Assembly (NCBI GenBank): GCA_023974075.1
Contig: CM043797.1
Span: 29,258,023 to 29,322,022, forward strand
Origin: Chaenocephalus aceratus
Taxonomy: Eukaryota > Chordata > Actinopteri > Perciformes > Channichthyidae
Length of the DNA: 64,000 bases
Reading direction: 5' to 3'
Shown here: in pieces, positions 10,709 to 21,821 of the stretch
Numbering within the stretch: position 1 is the stretch's first letter
Layout: each line of letters opens with the position of its first letter
Position numbers and translations under genes: made by a program
Notes under the pieces: generated by a model
Seen by the model: the letters and a program-made list of their open reading frames with translations, nothing else
What the model was told of the DNA's origin: nothing
The model's database searches: none

Positions 10709-13700
10709 GTCTGCTGGTGTTCAGGTGTATATCAGTGTAATGTCTCTACTTTAAAGAGTCCTCTCCTGCTGATGTTCAGGTGTATATCAGTATGTAGTGT
10801 CTCTACTTTAAAGAGTCCTCTCCTGCTGATGTTCAGGTGTATATCAGTATGTAGTGTCTGTACTTTAAAGAGTCCTCTCCTGCTGATGTTCAGGTGTATA
10901 TCAGTATGGAGAGTCTCTACTTTAAAGAGTCCTCTTCTGCTGATGTTCAGGTGTATATCAGTATGTAGTGTCTCTACTTTAAAGAGTCCTCTCCTGCTGA
11001 TGTTCAGGTGTATATCAGTGTAATATCTCTACTTTAAAGAGTCCTCTCCTGCTGATGTTCAGGTGTATATCAGTATGTAGTGTCTCCACTTTAAAGAGTC
11101 CTCTCCTGCTGATGTTCAGGTGTATATCAGTGTAGTGTCTCTACTTTAAAGAGTCCTCTCCTGCTGATGTTCAGGTGTATATCAGTGTAGTGTCTCTACT
11201 TTAAAGAGTCCTCTCCTGCTGATGTTCAGGTGTATATCAGTATGTAGTGTCTCTACTTTAAAGAGTCCTCTCCTGCTGATGTTCAGGTGTATATCAGTAT
11301 GTAGTGTCTCTACTTTAAAGAGTCCTCTCCTGCTGATGTTCAGGTGTATATCAGTATGTAGTGTCTCTACTTTAAAGAGTCCTCTCCTGCTGATGTTCAG
11401 GTTGTATATCAGTATGTAGTGTCTCTACTTTAAAGAGTCCTCTCCTGCTGATGTTCAGGTGTATATCAGTATGAGTGTCTCTACTTTAAAGAGTCCTCTC
11501 CTGCTGATGTTCAGGTGTATATCAGTATGTAGTGTCTCCACTTTAAAGAGTCCTCTCCTGCTGATGTTCAGGTGTGTATATCAGTATGAAGTGTCTCTAC
11601 TAAAGAGTCTCTTCCTGCTGATGTCTAGTGTATATCAGCTATGTAGTGTCTCTACTTTTAAGAGTTCCTCTCCTGTGATGTTCAGGTGTTATATTCAAGT
11701 ATGTAGTGTCTCCACTTTAAATGAGGTCCTCTCCTGCTGATGTTCAGGGTGTATATCAGTATGTAGTGTCACCACTTTAAAGAGTCCTCTTCTGCTGATG
11801 TTCATGTTTATATCAGTATGTAGTGTCTCTACTTTAAAGAGTCCTCTCCTGCTGATGTTCAGGTGTATATCAGTATGTAGTGTCTCCACTTTAAAGAGTC
11901 CTCTCCTGCTGATGTTCAGGTGTATATCAGTATGTAGTGTCTCCACTTTAAAGAGTCCTCTCCTGCTGATGTTCAGGTGTATATCAGTATGAAGTGTCTC
12001 TACTTTAAAGAGTCCTCTCCTGCTGATGTTCAGGTGTATATCAGTATGTAGTGTCTCTACTTTAAAGAGTCCTCTCCTGCTGATGTTCAGGTGTATATCA
12101 GTATGTAGTGTCTCTACTTTAAAGAGTCCTCTCCTGCTGATGTTCAGGTGTATATCAGTATGTAGTGTCTCCACTTTAAAGAGTCCTCTCCTGCTGATGT
12201 TCAGGTGTATATCAGTATGAAGTGTCTCTACTTTAAAGAGTCCTCTCCTGCTGATGTTCAGGTGTATATCAGTATGTAGTCTCTCCACTTTAAAGAGTCC
12301 TCTCCTGATGATGTGCAGGTGTATATCAGTGTGTAGTGTCTCTACTTTAAAGAGTCCTCTCCTGCTGATGTTCAGGTGTATATCAGTATGTAGTGTCTCT
12401 ACTTTAAAGAGTCCTCTCCTGCTGATGTTCAGGTGTATATCAGTATGTAGTGTCTCTACTTTAAAGAGTCCTCTCCTGCTGATGTTCAGGTGTATATCAG
12501 TATGTAGTGTCTCTACTTTAAAGAGTCCTCTCCTGCTGATGTTCAGGTGTATATCAGTATGTAGTGTCTCCACTTTAAAGAGTCCTCTCCTGCTGATGTT
12601 CAGGTGTATATCAGTATGTAGTGTCTCCACTTTAAAGAGTCCTCTTCTGCTGATGTTCAGGTGTATCAGTATGTAGTGTCTCTACTTTAAAGAGTCCTCT
12701 TCTGCTGATGTTCAGGTGTATATCAGTATGTAGTGTCTCTACTTTAAAGAGTCCTCTCCTGCTGATGTTCAGGTGTATATCAGTATGTAGTGTCTCTACT
12801 TTAAAGAGTCCTCTCCTGCTGATGTTCAGGTGTATATCAGTATGTAGTGTCTCTACTTTAAAGAGTCCTCTCCTGCTGATGTTCAGGTGTATATCAGTAT
12901 GTAGTGTCTCTACTTTAAAGAGTCCTCTCCTGCTGATGTTCAGGTGTATATCAGTATGTAGTGTCTCCACTTTAAAGAGTCCTCTCCTGCTGATGTTCAG
13001 GTGTATATCAGTATGTAGTGTCTCTACTTTAAAGAGTCCTCTCCTGTTGATGTTTAGGTGTATATCAGTATGTAGTGTCTCCACTTTAAAGAGTCCTCTC
13101 CTGCTGATGTTCAGGTGTATATCAGTATGTAGTGTCTCCACTTTAAAGAGTCCTCTCATGCTGAGGTTCAGGTGTATATCAGTATGAAGTGTCTCTACTT
13201 TAAAGAGTCCTCTCCTGCTGATGTTCAGGTGTATATCAGTATGTAGTATCTCTACTTTAAAGAGTCCTCTCCTGTTGATGTTCAGGTGTATATCAGTATG
13301 AAGTGTCTCTACTTTAAAGAGTCCTCTCCTGCTGATGTTCAGGTGTATATCAGTATGAAGTGTCTCTACTTTAAAGAGTCCTCTCCTGCTGATGTTCAGG
13401 TGTATATCAGTATGAAGTGTCTCTACTTTAAAGAGTCCTCTCCTGCTGATGTTCAGGTGTACTTAGTGTCTCTACTTTAAAGAGTTCTCTCCTGCTGATG
13501 TTCAGGTGTATATCGCTACGTAGTGTCTCTACTTTAAAGAGTCCTCTCCTGCTGGTGTTCAGGTGTATATCAGTATGAAGTGTCTCTACTTTAAAGAGTC
13601 CTCTCCTGCTGATGTTCAGGTGTATATCAGTATGAAGTGTCTCTACTTTAAAGAGTCCTCTCCTGCTGATGTTCAGGTGTACTTAGTGTCTCTACTTTAA

Positions 13701-13869
13701 AGAGTTCTCTCCTGCTGATGTTCAGGTGTATATCGCTACGTAGTGTCTCTACTTTAAAGAGTCCTCTCCTGCTGATCTGTTCAGGTACTTAGGTCTACTT
13801 AAAGAGTCCTCTCCTGCCGATGTTCAGTTGTATATCGGTATGTAGTGTCTTTACTTTAAAGAGTCCTAC
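10709..13869. repeat. 57-bp minisatellite array 1, about 55 copies
   Basis: The unit is 57 bp, containing GTGTATATCAGTATGTAGTG, TCTCTACTTTAAAGAGTCCT and CTCCTGCTGATGTTCAG. It is repeated head to tail for about 3.2 kb. ACTTTAAAGAGT is a near-perfect palindrome within each unit. Because 57 is divisible by three, frames stay open: plus-strand peptides of the type MFRCISVCSVSTLKSPLLL and minus-strand peptides of the type ETLHTDIHLNISRRGLFKV. Near the right end a larger period of 220 bp appears: variants with ACTTAGTG occur at 13461 and 13681. A cluster of one-base indels lies at about 11570-11720. Confidence 0.97.
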
Positions 13870-14620
13870 ATTAGATGGAAAACAGTTACAAAGAGACAGA
13901 CAATTACAACAAAGAGACAATTATCACCATAAAAAAATATTTAGTAGAGAAATGTTTTCATTGAAGTTAATGTGTATTAATCCTGTAAAAATCAGTTTTA
14001 TTTCAAAATGGCACTTCATCAAAATGCAATTGAGTGCAACTTCAACGTAACTGTATTTTTGGTTCCTATTACATAAGATAAGATGTACTTTATTGATCCC
14101 AAATTGGGAAATGTTTGCATTGCAGCAGCATAAAAACAAGGCATTGCACATAATTAGAAAATTAAAAGAGTAGAAATAAACATTTCAAAATTTGAAACAT
14201 ATCAAATAGAAATGTCTTTATCTAAACACAATTGCATTGCTAGGCAACAGCATGGTTCCATTCTTACTTCCTGTCAGCTGATGTCCTTCACTCCTTATTT
14301 GGAATGGAACCTTCAGAATGATGACATCATCTGTTGCCTTCATGTATAATTCTGAATTCTGCATTGATATTCTAAGAGTTTGCAGGACCTGGCTGTGACG
14401 GTGAATTCATCATCAGAGCATCAGAGAATTAGGCAGAAGGCAGAAGGAATTTGTCCAGCTAGTGTCAGATCATTGAAGAGATTAGGGATACTTACAGTTT
14501 TTTTAGCGAGATAATCTTCACAAGTGAACTCAACTTTTGTGGGATTTTTGTGACGTTAATTCAGTCGAACAATTACATTTAGTTTGCTAAACAACAGGTC
14601 ATTTTGTCACAGCAGTAGAG
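13870..14620. other. Upstream region of coiled-coil ORF copy 2, with LINE tail
   Basis: It contains a minus-oriented LINE 3' end (14076-14160, separate entry), then AT-rich sequence running into the ATG at 14621. A short duplicated word (GGCAGAAGGCAGAAGG) occurs near 14432. It plausibly includes the promoter and 5' leader of the coiled-coil gene, but no clear TATA box can be assigned. Confidence 0.4.
14076..14160 (-). mobile_element. LINE 3' end fragment (L2/Rex1-like)
   Basis: Read on the minus strand, this gives TTTCCCAATTTGGGATCAAT followed by AAAGTACATCTTATCTTAT, the typical 3' tail of fish non-LTR retrotransposons with a short (TTATC)-type terminal repeat in place of poly(A). The left limit is sharp and the right limit is uncertain. 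It is nested inside the 13 kb unit. Confidence 0.6.
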
Positions 14621-16134
14621 ATGGAGATGAACAATAGAGATGAGCTGGCAGCCAAGCTCGAGATTCTGCAAAAAGAAAATCAGGAAATGAAGTTGTTGCT
14701 GGAGCAGGAGAGGACTTTAAGGGATAAGCTTGAGATTGAAGGCGCTAAAAATAAGGAAGCGATGCTCAACGCATATACAGAGAAATCAGCGATGCTATTT
14801 AAGCACGATGTGAAAGTGAAAGCCCAGGTAATTGAGCAGAAACATCTTGCGCTTCAACAATGAGGACCTGAACATGAAATACGGAAACCTCCAGAGGTCA
14901 CACAAGAAGGTTGAAGCCACGATGGCCGCCTTGAGAAAGGCAATCCAGGAACTCAAACAACTGAAAGAACCTTGTGTTGAGGAGCAAGGTGTAGAGATGG
15001 CTGCTTTGTTGAAGGAAAACAAAACACTGAAACAAGAGAAGGAGCGTTGTGTTGAGGAGAAAGATGCAAAGATGGCCGCCTTGCAAAAGACTAACCAAGA
15101 ACTCAAACAACTAAAGGATCGTTGTGTTGAGGAGAAAGCTGTAAAGATAACTGCTCTGCGTGAGAGAAACCAGGAAATCACACAACTGAAGGAGCGTTGT
15201 GTTAAGGAGGAGGCAAATATGGCCGCCTTGCAAACAACAAACCAGGAACTCAAACAACAAAACTTGCGTTGCGTTGAGGAGAAAGATGCAGAGATAGCTA
15301 CTTTTCTGAAGGAAAACCAAACACTGAAACAAGAGAAGGAACGTTGTGTGGTGGAGGAGGTGAAGGTGGACAAGAAGGAGGATGTGGAGGTGAAAGTGGA
15401 ACCAGAAGTTAGGCACAATGTGAAATGAATGCCCTGGAAATTGAGCAGAAAGTCTTGCGCGGAAAGAATGAGGAACTGAACATGAAATATGGAAAGCTCC
15501 TCAAGATGCACGAGAAGGACAAAGCAGAGATGGCCGCCTTGAGAAAGACAAACCAGGATCTCAAACAACTGAAAGAAACCCTGTGTTGAGGAGAAGGATG
15601 CAGAGATGGCTGCCTTGCAAAAGACAAACCAGGAACTCAAACAAGAGAAGTTGCATTTTCTTGAGGTGAAACATTTTGAGATAGTCGTTTTGCATGAGAG
15701 AAACCATGAACTCCAACAACAGATGGAACGTTGTGTGGAGGAGAAGGATGCAGAGATAGTTGCTTTGCATGAGAGAAACCAGGAACTGGAACAAAAGAAG
15801 GAACGTTGTGTGGAGGAGAAGGATGCAGAGATAGTTGCTTTGCATGAGAGAAACCAGGAACTGGAACAACAGAAGGAACGTTGTGTTGAGGAGAAGGATG
15901 CAGAGATTGCCGCCTTGCTGAAGAAAACAGCTGAAAAAACCACCAAAGGCACTCTGCGTGGTGAAGGAGGAGCGTGTGGAGGTACAGGTGGAGTTGGAGG
16001 TGGAACAGGAAGTGAGGTTGGATCCACCTGAGCAAACCAATGAGCCGATCCCAACAACACAGAGGAGGACAACACCACGGTGGAGAAGATTAATCAATTC
16101 CTTTTCTTGTATCCGCCCAAACGTCAACGATGAC
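14621..16134 (+). pseudogene. Coiled-coil repeat gene, second copy, multiply frameshifted
   Basis: The ATG at 14621 has a good context (GTAGAGATGG) and opens MEMNNRDELAAKLEILQKEN, a coiled-coil N-terminus absent from the copy at 8958. Against that paralogue I see four breaks: one extra base near 14843 (AAACATCTTGCGC against AAAGTCTTGCGC), which shifts the frame at EQK; a TGA at 15426-15428, where the first repeat block is fused to a second copy starting ATGAATGCCCTGGAA at 15427; one extra A near 15572; and a 13-base insertion near 15925 that turns the tail into a glycine-rich read-through. Open pieces are 14621-14863, 14832-15428, 15427-15590 and 15606-16031. Repeats again carry RCVEEKDAEIAAL-type 25-residue units. 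It is either a pseudogene or a multi-exon gene; sequencing error cannot be excluded. Confidence 0.55.
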
Positions 16135-17154
16135 TAAAAAGGAAAACATGAGACTCAAAGGCAGCCCTGACATCGGCTTTAAAAACTTAAAAAACTTAAA
16201 AAAACAAACTCACAACAACAAAAATAATAAGACATTAAAACATTTCAAGTCTAAAGCTCAAAGTGAGTGAGCAACAACATATACTCACAGCCAGTCAGGA
16301 TATATATTTAAACACTTAACAGTTATTAGATCTGGTTAGACATCAACAAAGGTTCCAGAAGAGACTCACAGTGATGTGCAGTTTTAGCCACTAGGGGCAA
16401 AAAAACAACCTTAATTTTAAAAGAAATAAACTATTCCTTTGCTTCTAGTACCCTTAAATAAGAGGAACATTTAGTCATTACAAGTTATCAGGTTTATGTT
16501 ATATTGTCATGTTTAGTTTATAGTATCCACTTTCATATTTTTGTTGTATTTTTCATATTTATTGAATAGTTCATTTTCATATTTATGTTATATTTATCAT
16601 GTTTGGTTAATAGTCAATTTTTATATGTATCTTATATTTGTCATATTTACTTAATAGTACATTTCTATATTTATGTTTAGTCCATTGTTTACTTGTTAAG
16701 TTAAAGTATAGTTTTGTCAATCAATAAAAAAAACGTTTTATAATGATAACAATACTGACACGTTGATTTATTTTACGTTTGTTTCTCCTGTCTACGTTTA
16801 ACTTCTTACTTTTAATTTCAAGTCACCAGAGATTTAATCTGAGAATTCAACTAATAACAACATTCAATACAAATAAATTTAAATTAAAAACAACACGAGA
16901 ATTATTTCTCGTCTGTTCCTCCTGTTTTTGTCTAGTTACCTTCATATTGAGTGACTTTAGCTCACCTGGCTCTGCCCTGATCAATACACTGACTTAAAGC
17001 TACTTCAGTACATACTTTATTACCTTGTTTACAAAGTTTGCATTCAACAATTATCATAATAAATATAAACAAAGGACAAAAACAACACTATGTATTTGAT
17101 TTCTTTCAAGTTTGTTTTAATTTAGTCAACTAAAACTAGATCTTTTTTTTACAT
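16135..17154. other. 3' flank of coiled-coil copy 2 (duplicate of 9693-10708)
   Basis: Nearly identical to 9693-10708, including the AATAAA (16723-16728) and the run into the 57-bp array. The offset between the copies is about 6.44 kb, so the interior of the 13 kb unit is a partial tandem duplication of [coiled-coil end, 3' flank, minisatellite]. Confidence 0.7.
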
Positions 17155-18777
17155 GTCTGCTGATGTTCAGGTGTATATCAGTATGTAGTGTCTCTACTTT
17201 AAGAGTCTCTGCTAGCTGATGTTCAGGTGTATATCAGTATGAAGTGTCTCTACTTTAAAGAGTCCTCTCCTGATGATGTTCAGGTGTATATCAGTATGAA
17301 GTGTCTCTACTTTAAAGAGTCTCTCCTGCTGATGTTCAGGTGTATATCAGTATGTAGTGTCTCTACTTTAAAGAGTCCTCTCCTGCTGATGTTCAGGTGT
17401 ATATCAGTATGTAGTGTCTCTACTTTAAAGAGTCCTCTCCTGCTGATGTTCAGGTTGTATATCAGTATGTAGTGTCTCCACTTTAAAGAGTCCTCTCCTG
17501 CTGATGTTCAGGTGTATATCAGTATGTAGTGTCTCCACTTAAAGAGTCCTCTTCTGCTGATGTTCATGTTTATATCAGTATGTAGTGTCTCTACTTTAAA
17601 GAGTCCTCTCCTGCTGATGTTCAGGTGTATATCAGTATGTAGTGTCTCTACTTTAAAGAGTCCTCTCCTGCTGATGTTCAGGTGTATTATCAGTGTAATG
17701 TCTCTACTTTAAAGAGATTCCTCTCCTGTTGATGTTCAGGTGTATATCAGTTATGTAATGTCTTCTACTTTAAAGAATCCTCTCCCTGCTGATGTTCAGG
17801 TGTATATCAGTATGTAGTGTCCTCTACTTTAAAGAGTCCTCTCCTGCTGATGTTCAGGTAGGTGTATATCAGTATGGAGCTGTCTTCTACTTTAAAGAGG
17901 TCCTCTCCTGCTGATGTTTCAGGTGTATATCAGTATGTAGTGTCTCTACTTTAAAGAGTTTTCCTCCTGCTGATGTCAGGTGTATATCAGTGTTGTTGTC
18001 TCTACTTTAAATAGTCCTCTCCTGCTGATGTTCAGGTTGTATATCAGTATTGTAGTCTCTCCACTTTTTAAAGAGTCCTCTCCTGATGATGTGCAGGTGT
18101 TATAGTATGTTAGTGTCTCTACTTTAAAGAGTCCTCTCCTGCTGATGTTCAGGTGTATATCAGTATGTAGTGTCTCCACTTTAAAGAGTCCTCTCTTGCT
18201 GATGTTCAGGTGTATATCAGTATGTAGTGTCTCTACTTTAAAGAGTCCTCTCCTGCTGATGTTCAGGTGTATATCAGTATGTAGTGTCTCCACTTTAAAG
18301 AGTCCTCTCCTGCTGATGTTCAGGTGTATATCAGTATGTAGTGTCTCTACTTTAAAGTGTCCTCTCCTGCTGATGTTCAGGTGTATATCAGTATGAAGTG
18401 TCTCTACTTTAAAGAGTCCTCTCCTGCTGATGTTCATGTTTATATCAGTATGTAGTGTCTCTACTTTAAAGAGTCCTCTCCTGCTGATGTTCAGGTGTAT
18501 ATCAGTATGTAGTGTATCTACTTTAAAGAGTCCTCTCCTGCTGATGTTCAGGTGTATATCAGTATGTAGTGTCTCTACTTTAAAGAGTCCTCTTCTGCTG
18601 ATGTTCAGGTGTATATCAGTGTGTAGTGTCTCTACTTTAAAGAGTCCTCTCCTGTTGATGTTCAGGTGTATATCAGTATGTATTGTCTCCACTTTAAAGA
18701 GTCCTCTCCTGCTGATGTTCAGGTGTATATCAGTATGTAGTGTCTCTACTTTAAAGAGTCCTCTTCTGCTGATGTTC
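17155..18777. repeat. 57-bp minisatellite array 2, about 28 copies
   Basis: Same 57-bp unit and orientation as array 1. The array stops abruptly at 18777 within GATGTTC, where the next terminal repeat begins. From about 17680 to 18110 there are many single-base insertions and deletions, much denser than elsewhere. Confidence 0.97.
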
Positions 18778-19368
18778 CAACCCAGTCTCACGGCATTTCG
18801 TTTTCACCAACACGATTTGCCCCTTTTTTTCGTGTGGCACAGCACGATTTTAAAAGCAATGTATTTCTACTGGTAACGTGTTTCGTGCCTGCAGGCTGCA
18901 GCACGTCTTTTTCTCCGGTCGGGTCGTGGAAGACCGGAAGCTGTGTGGTTCATAAAAAACATGTTCTTACTCAATATCAAGCCACAATTATTGCTTTTAT
19001 TTTAAATCGTATAATTTCGGACTTGTGTTGCCGTCTGTGAGGAAAATAAATGGGGCTCAGAGCCTCAGGATACTGAAATCTGTATTTTTAAATCTTTTTT
19101 TCCTTCTAATTTGTTATTCTTTTGAAAGTAACACAGTGTTATTTACTCACCAATAACACACAATTATCCTTGCTTTTATTTATTGGTTTAATTCCATAAT
19201 CTCGGGCTTTTTTGGCGTCCGTCAGGAACTGAATTTCAAAATAAAAATAACCGGAAACAGACGTAGGCCTATAAGGGACATTTCGAGCATCATTGCGATT
19301 GTCAACATTTCTGAGTTTAGGATGGCCGAAGACACTACACTACCCATAATCCCCAGCTATCGTTTAGG

Positions 19369-19385
19369 ACTACAGTTCCCGTAAG
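19369..19385 (+). promoter_or_regulatory. ZNF143/THAP11-like motif in the foldback element
   Basis: ACTACAGTTCCCGTAAG matches the ACTACAnnTCCC core of the Staf/ZNF143 site. A related ACTACACTACCCATAATCCC lies just upstream near 19334. This is motif resemblance only. Confidence 0.3.
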
Positions 19386-19639
19386 GTTACGCAGAGCGTC
19401 AAACAGCTGTGTGAAATGGAACGAAACCACGCCAGACTATCCGAAACTGGAATCGAACACCCCTCCAGAACTACACATGCTGGCTATTGTGTTTCACAAA
19501 ATGTTCTATGGGACGTCTCTACTGAACGTTTTCGTTTTTCCCACAATTAGAAGTTGCCATTATTAAACACATTGGTGTTATCAAATGTAAAACATATAAT
19601 TAATAAATGGGTGAAAATCACTTGTGTCCATAATGCGCA

Positions 19640-19830
19640 GCATTATATTAATGCCGTATACCCACATGACAGCTCATTGCTACTTTGTAATTCTACTCCA
19701 CTACAATTCAGAGGTTAACCTGGTATTTTTACTCCACTGCATTTATTTGAGTTACTTTGCAGATTCTGATTAATTATGTGAAATATAAACAACCCTTAAA
19801 TCAGACTTTAGTTACACCTGAGTAAAATTC
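19640..19830. mobile_element. Internal fragment of the CAGTGGTGGAAGAAGT hAT MITE family
   Basis: GCTACTTTGTAATTCTACTC, CACTACAATTCAGAGG and GTTACTTTGCAGATTCTGAT are interior words of a very common fish hAT MITE, the family also seen at 41236. Neither terminus is present, so this is a decayed fragment inside the foldback element. Confidence 0.55.
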
Positions 19831-19999
19831 AGGTAAGGTGATTGTCAAGTGCCAACAATCAGGAGAGATATTTGATAGTTGGTGCTTGAGAAGACTAAAC
19901 ATGTATCTGCAATTGACATGAATGGAAACAAGTAATAAAGTATATTCATTACTCGTTATTCTCTACTAATAGTTAATTAAAGACTGTATATTATGGCTA

Positions 20000-20152
20000 T
20001 TTTGCACATCCCTTTCAAGATTTTCAAAGGTTTATTGACATATCATATACACAACTACGGTGTAGTTATGCAATGAATGAGAAACAGTGCATTACAAGAC
20101 ATCTATCAATATGTGTGTACCTCCACCATTAAACTGTCATATTCTGCACATT
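20000..20152 (-). mobile_element. LINE 3' tail fragment inside the foldback element
   Basis: On the minus strand it ends in ATGTCAATAAACCTTTGAAA followed by ATCTTGAAAGGG, a typical fish L2-like LINE tail. The same segment appears in the opposite orientation at about 23620-23775 in the related element, where the terminal ATCTTGAA unit is repeated. Confidence 0.45.
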
Positions 20153-21099
20153 TCTTATTCTATCTACATACATAAGAGTATAATTAATGTGTATAATATC
20201 AGTTAAAATAAGTGCTTCAACATAGTTAACATTGCAGGAAAGCAATATATTAGACATTAATTACTTTGTCAGGCATAATATTTAATATTTAATGTTTAAA
20301 TAAAGGTTAATCCGTTTTTTCTGTTTTGCACCTCCTCCTATTAATATCTGTGTACATCCTGCACTAAACTGTTGTATTGTAGAGATCACTTATAGTATCT
20401 TCTTGATTTTTTATATTCTATATTTCTATATTTATACTTTCCCCCTATGAAAGTATGTACTCTTAATATTTTTTAATCAAATATAACACATAAAAATAAT
20501 AATTCAATAACGTGCTTTAACCACTAGGAGGTGCACACAAGGTGCACACAGCCATAATAACTTTGTATTATTAGTGTACAACATCTGAAGATGTATAGTT
20601 TTATGCATGCTTTCACATAATTTTACAGCATATTGCTATACTATTTCAGACTCAGTATTTACATTCTTACATTCAAAGAAAATCAGTAATATCTTTGAAA
20701 ACTACAGTCCTTTTTTATCAGCTGTGCACCTTTATGGTGTAAATATAACCTATCTATGAATTAGATCAAATGTAAAAGTCAGCCGAATTAGTGTTGATAC
20801 TGCAAGGAGACGTATTGTGTGAAGAGAAATTGAAGATGTTGTTTAATTGTTGATATATTTATGATCCACGTCAAGTATTCAGTTTCGGCGCCATTTCTTC
20901 CAGTTTTTCCAAAGGTCTTCTCATCAGGGCTCTCTAAATAAAGAACTACGGCAGATCTGTAATATGTAATGCAGCCGAACCGTGTATTACAATGCCGTTA
21001 TGTGATGACTTTCAAAGAGAAAAGCAAGAGCACTCGGAATTAAGTATTATTTTATACTTTTAAAATGTTTTCCGGATTTCATATAATATAAACACCAAA

Positions 21100-21117
21100 T
21101 CCCAGCATGCATTGCGG
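21100..21117 (+). promoter_or_regulatory. ZNF143/THAP11-like motif (TCCCAGCATGCATTGCGG)
   Basis: The sequence matches the TCCCAnnATGCnnYGCG part of the long Staf/ZNF143 consensus. The identical 18 bases recur at 24696-24713 in the related element. Confidence 0.4.
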
Positions 21118-21462
21118 CTAACACATCCAATCAGCGAGCTTAAAACCATAGCTGAGGATCTTGGGTAATCGCTCGAAATGCCTACGTCTGTTTCCGGTTA
21201 TATTTATTTTGAAATTCAGTTCCTGACGGACGCCAAAAAAGCCCGAGATTATGGAATTAAACCAATAAATAAAAGCAAGGATAATTGTGTGTTATTGGTG
21301 AGTAAATAACAGTGTGTTATTTTGAAAAGAATAACAAATTAGAAGGAAAAAAAGATTTAAAAAATACAGATTTCAGTATCCTGAGGCTCTGAGCCCCATT
21401 TATTTTCCTCACAGACGGCAACAAAAGTCCGAAATTATACGATTTAAAATAAAAGCAATAAC

Positions 21463-21704
21463 TGTGGCTTGATATTGAGTAAGAACATGTTTTTATGAAC
21501 CACACAGCTTCCGGTCTTCCACGACCCGACCGGAGAAAAAGACGTGCTGCAGCCTGCAGGCACGAAACACGTTACCAGTAGAAATACATTGCTTTTAAAA
21601 TCGTGCTGTGCAACACGAAAAAAAGGGGCAAATCGTGATGGTGAACACGAATCAATAGATTAAAAATCGTGTTGGTGAACACGAAATGCCGTGAGACTGG
21701 GTTG
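21463..21704 (-). repeat. Right terminal inverted repeat of the 13 kb unit
   Basis: Reverse complement of 8742-8984, sharing even the CACCATCACG variant in the second hairpin, which the internal terminus at 18778 lacks. This pairs 21704 with 8742 rather than only with 18778. Confidence 0.85.
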
Positions 21705-21821
21705 ACAGTGTGTAGGTGTGTGTGTGGTGCAGTGTGTATGGTGTGTGTTGTAATGTACAGTGCGTAGATGCGGCGGACAGACGGGTCTCAGTTGGTTTGG
21801 TGTCCTCTGCTTACTTTCAAT

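Larger units (their letters stand above)
8742..21704. mobile_element. 13 kb TIR element carrying coiled-coil genes and 57-bp minisatellites
   Basis: The left terminus CAACCCAGTCTCACGG at 8742 is matched by its reverse complement ending at 21704. The inverted repeats run about 243 bp (8742-8984 and 21463-21704) with only one or two mismatches. The whole is bracketed by a perfect 7-bp duplication, ACAGTGT (8735-8741 and 21705-21711). Contents in order: left TIR, coiled-coil ORF (8958-9692), 57-bp array 1, coiled-coil ORF copy 2 (14621-16134, disrupted), array 2, then a 2.9 kb foldback element using the same right end. No DDE-type transposase frame was found. Either the unit moved as a whole with a transposase supplied in trans, or a smaller element inserted first and later grew by recombination. 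The superfamily is unassigned; a 7-bp TSD alone does not settle it. Confidence 0.8.
18778..21704. mobile_element. 2.9 kb foldback element with ~510-530 bp inverted repeats
   Basis: It starts CAACCCAGTCTCACGG at 18778, directly after the minisatellite, and ends at 21704, sharing the right end of the 13 kb unit. The inverted repeats run 18778-19288 and 21171-21704. Its left terminus lacks one hairpin: about 34 bases were lost between two CACGATTT copies. The left flank is GATGTTC and the right is ACAGTGT, so it has no duplication of its own, and its left end looks internalised. It contains a hAT MITE piece (19640-19830), a LINE tail and ZNF143-like motifs. It encodes nothing recognisable. Confidence 0.75.

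Noticed and set aside
11695..12630. 311-residue minus-strand repeat ORF in array 1 as a gene
   Set aside because: Follows from a 57-bp unit lacking stops in that frame; no start context, non-repeat domain or promoter. Kept as a finding, not annotated as CDS.
12254..13187. The 57-bp arrays as CRISPR arrays
   Set aside because: There are no distinct spacers: the whole unit repeats, and the DNA is eukaryotic.
14621..16134. Treating the second coiled-coil copy as an intact single-exon gene
   Set aside because: At least four frame disruptions relative to its own paralogue; joining the pieces would assume errors I cannot verify.
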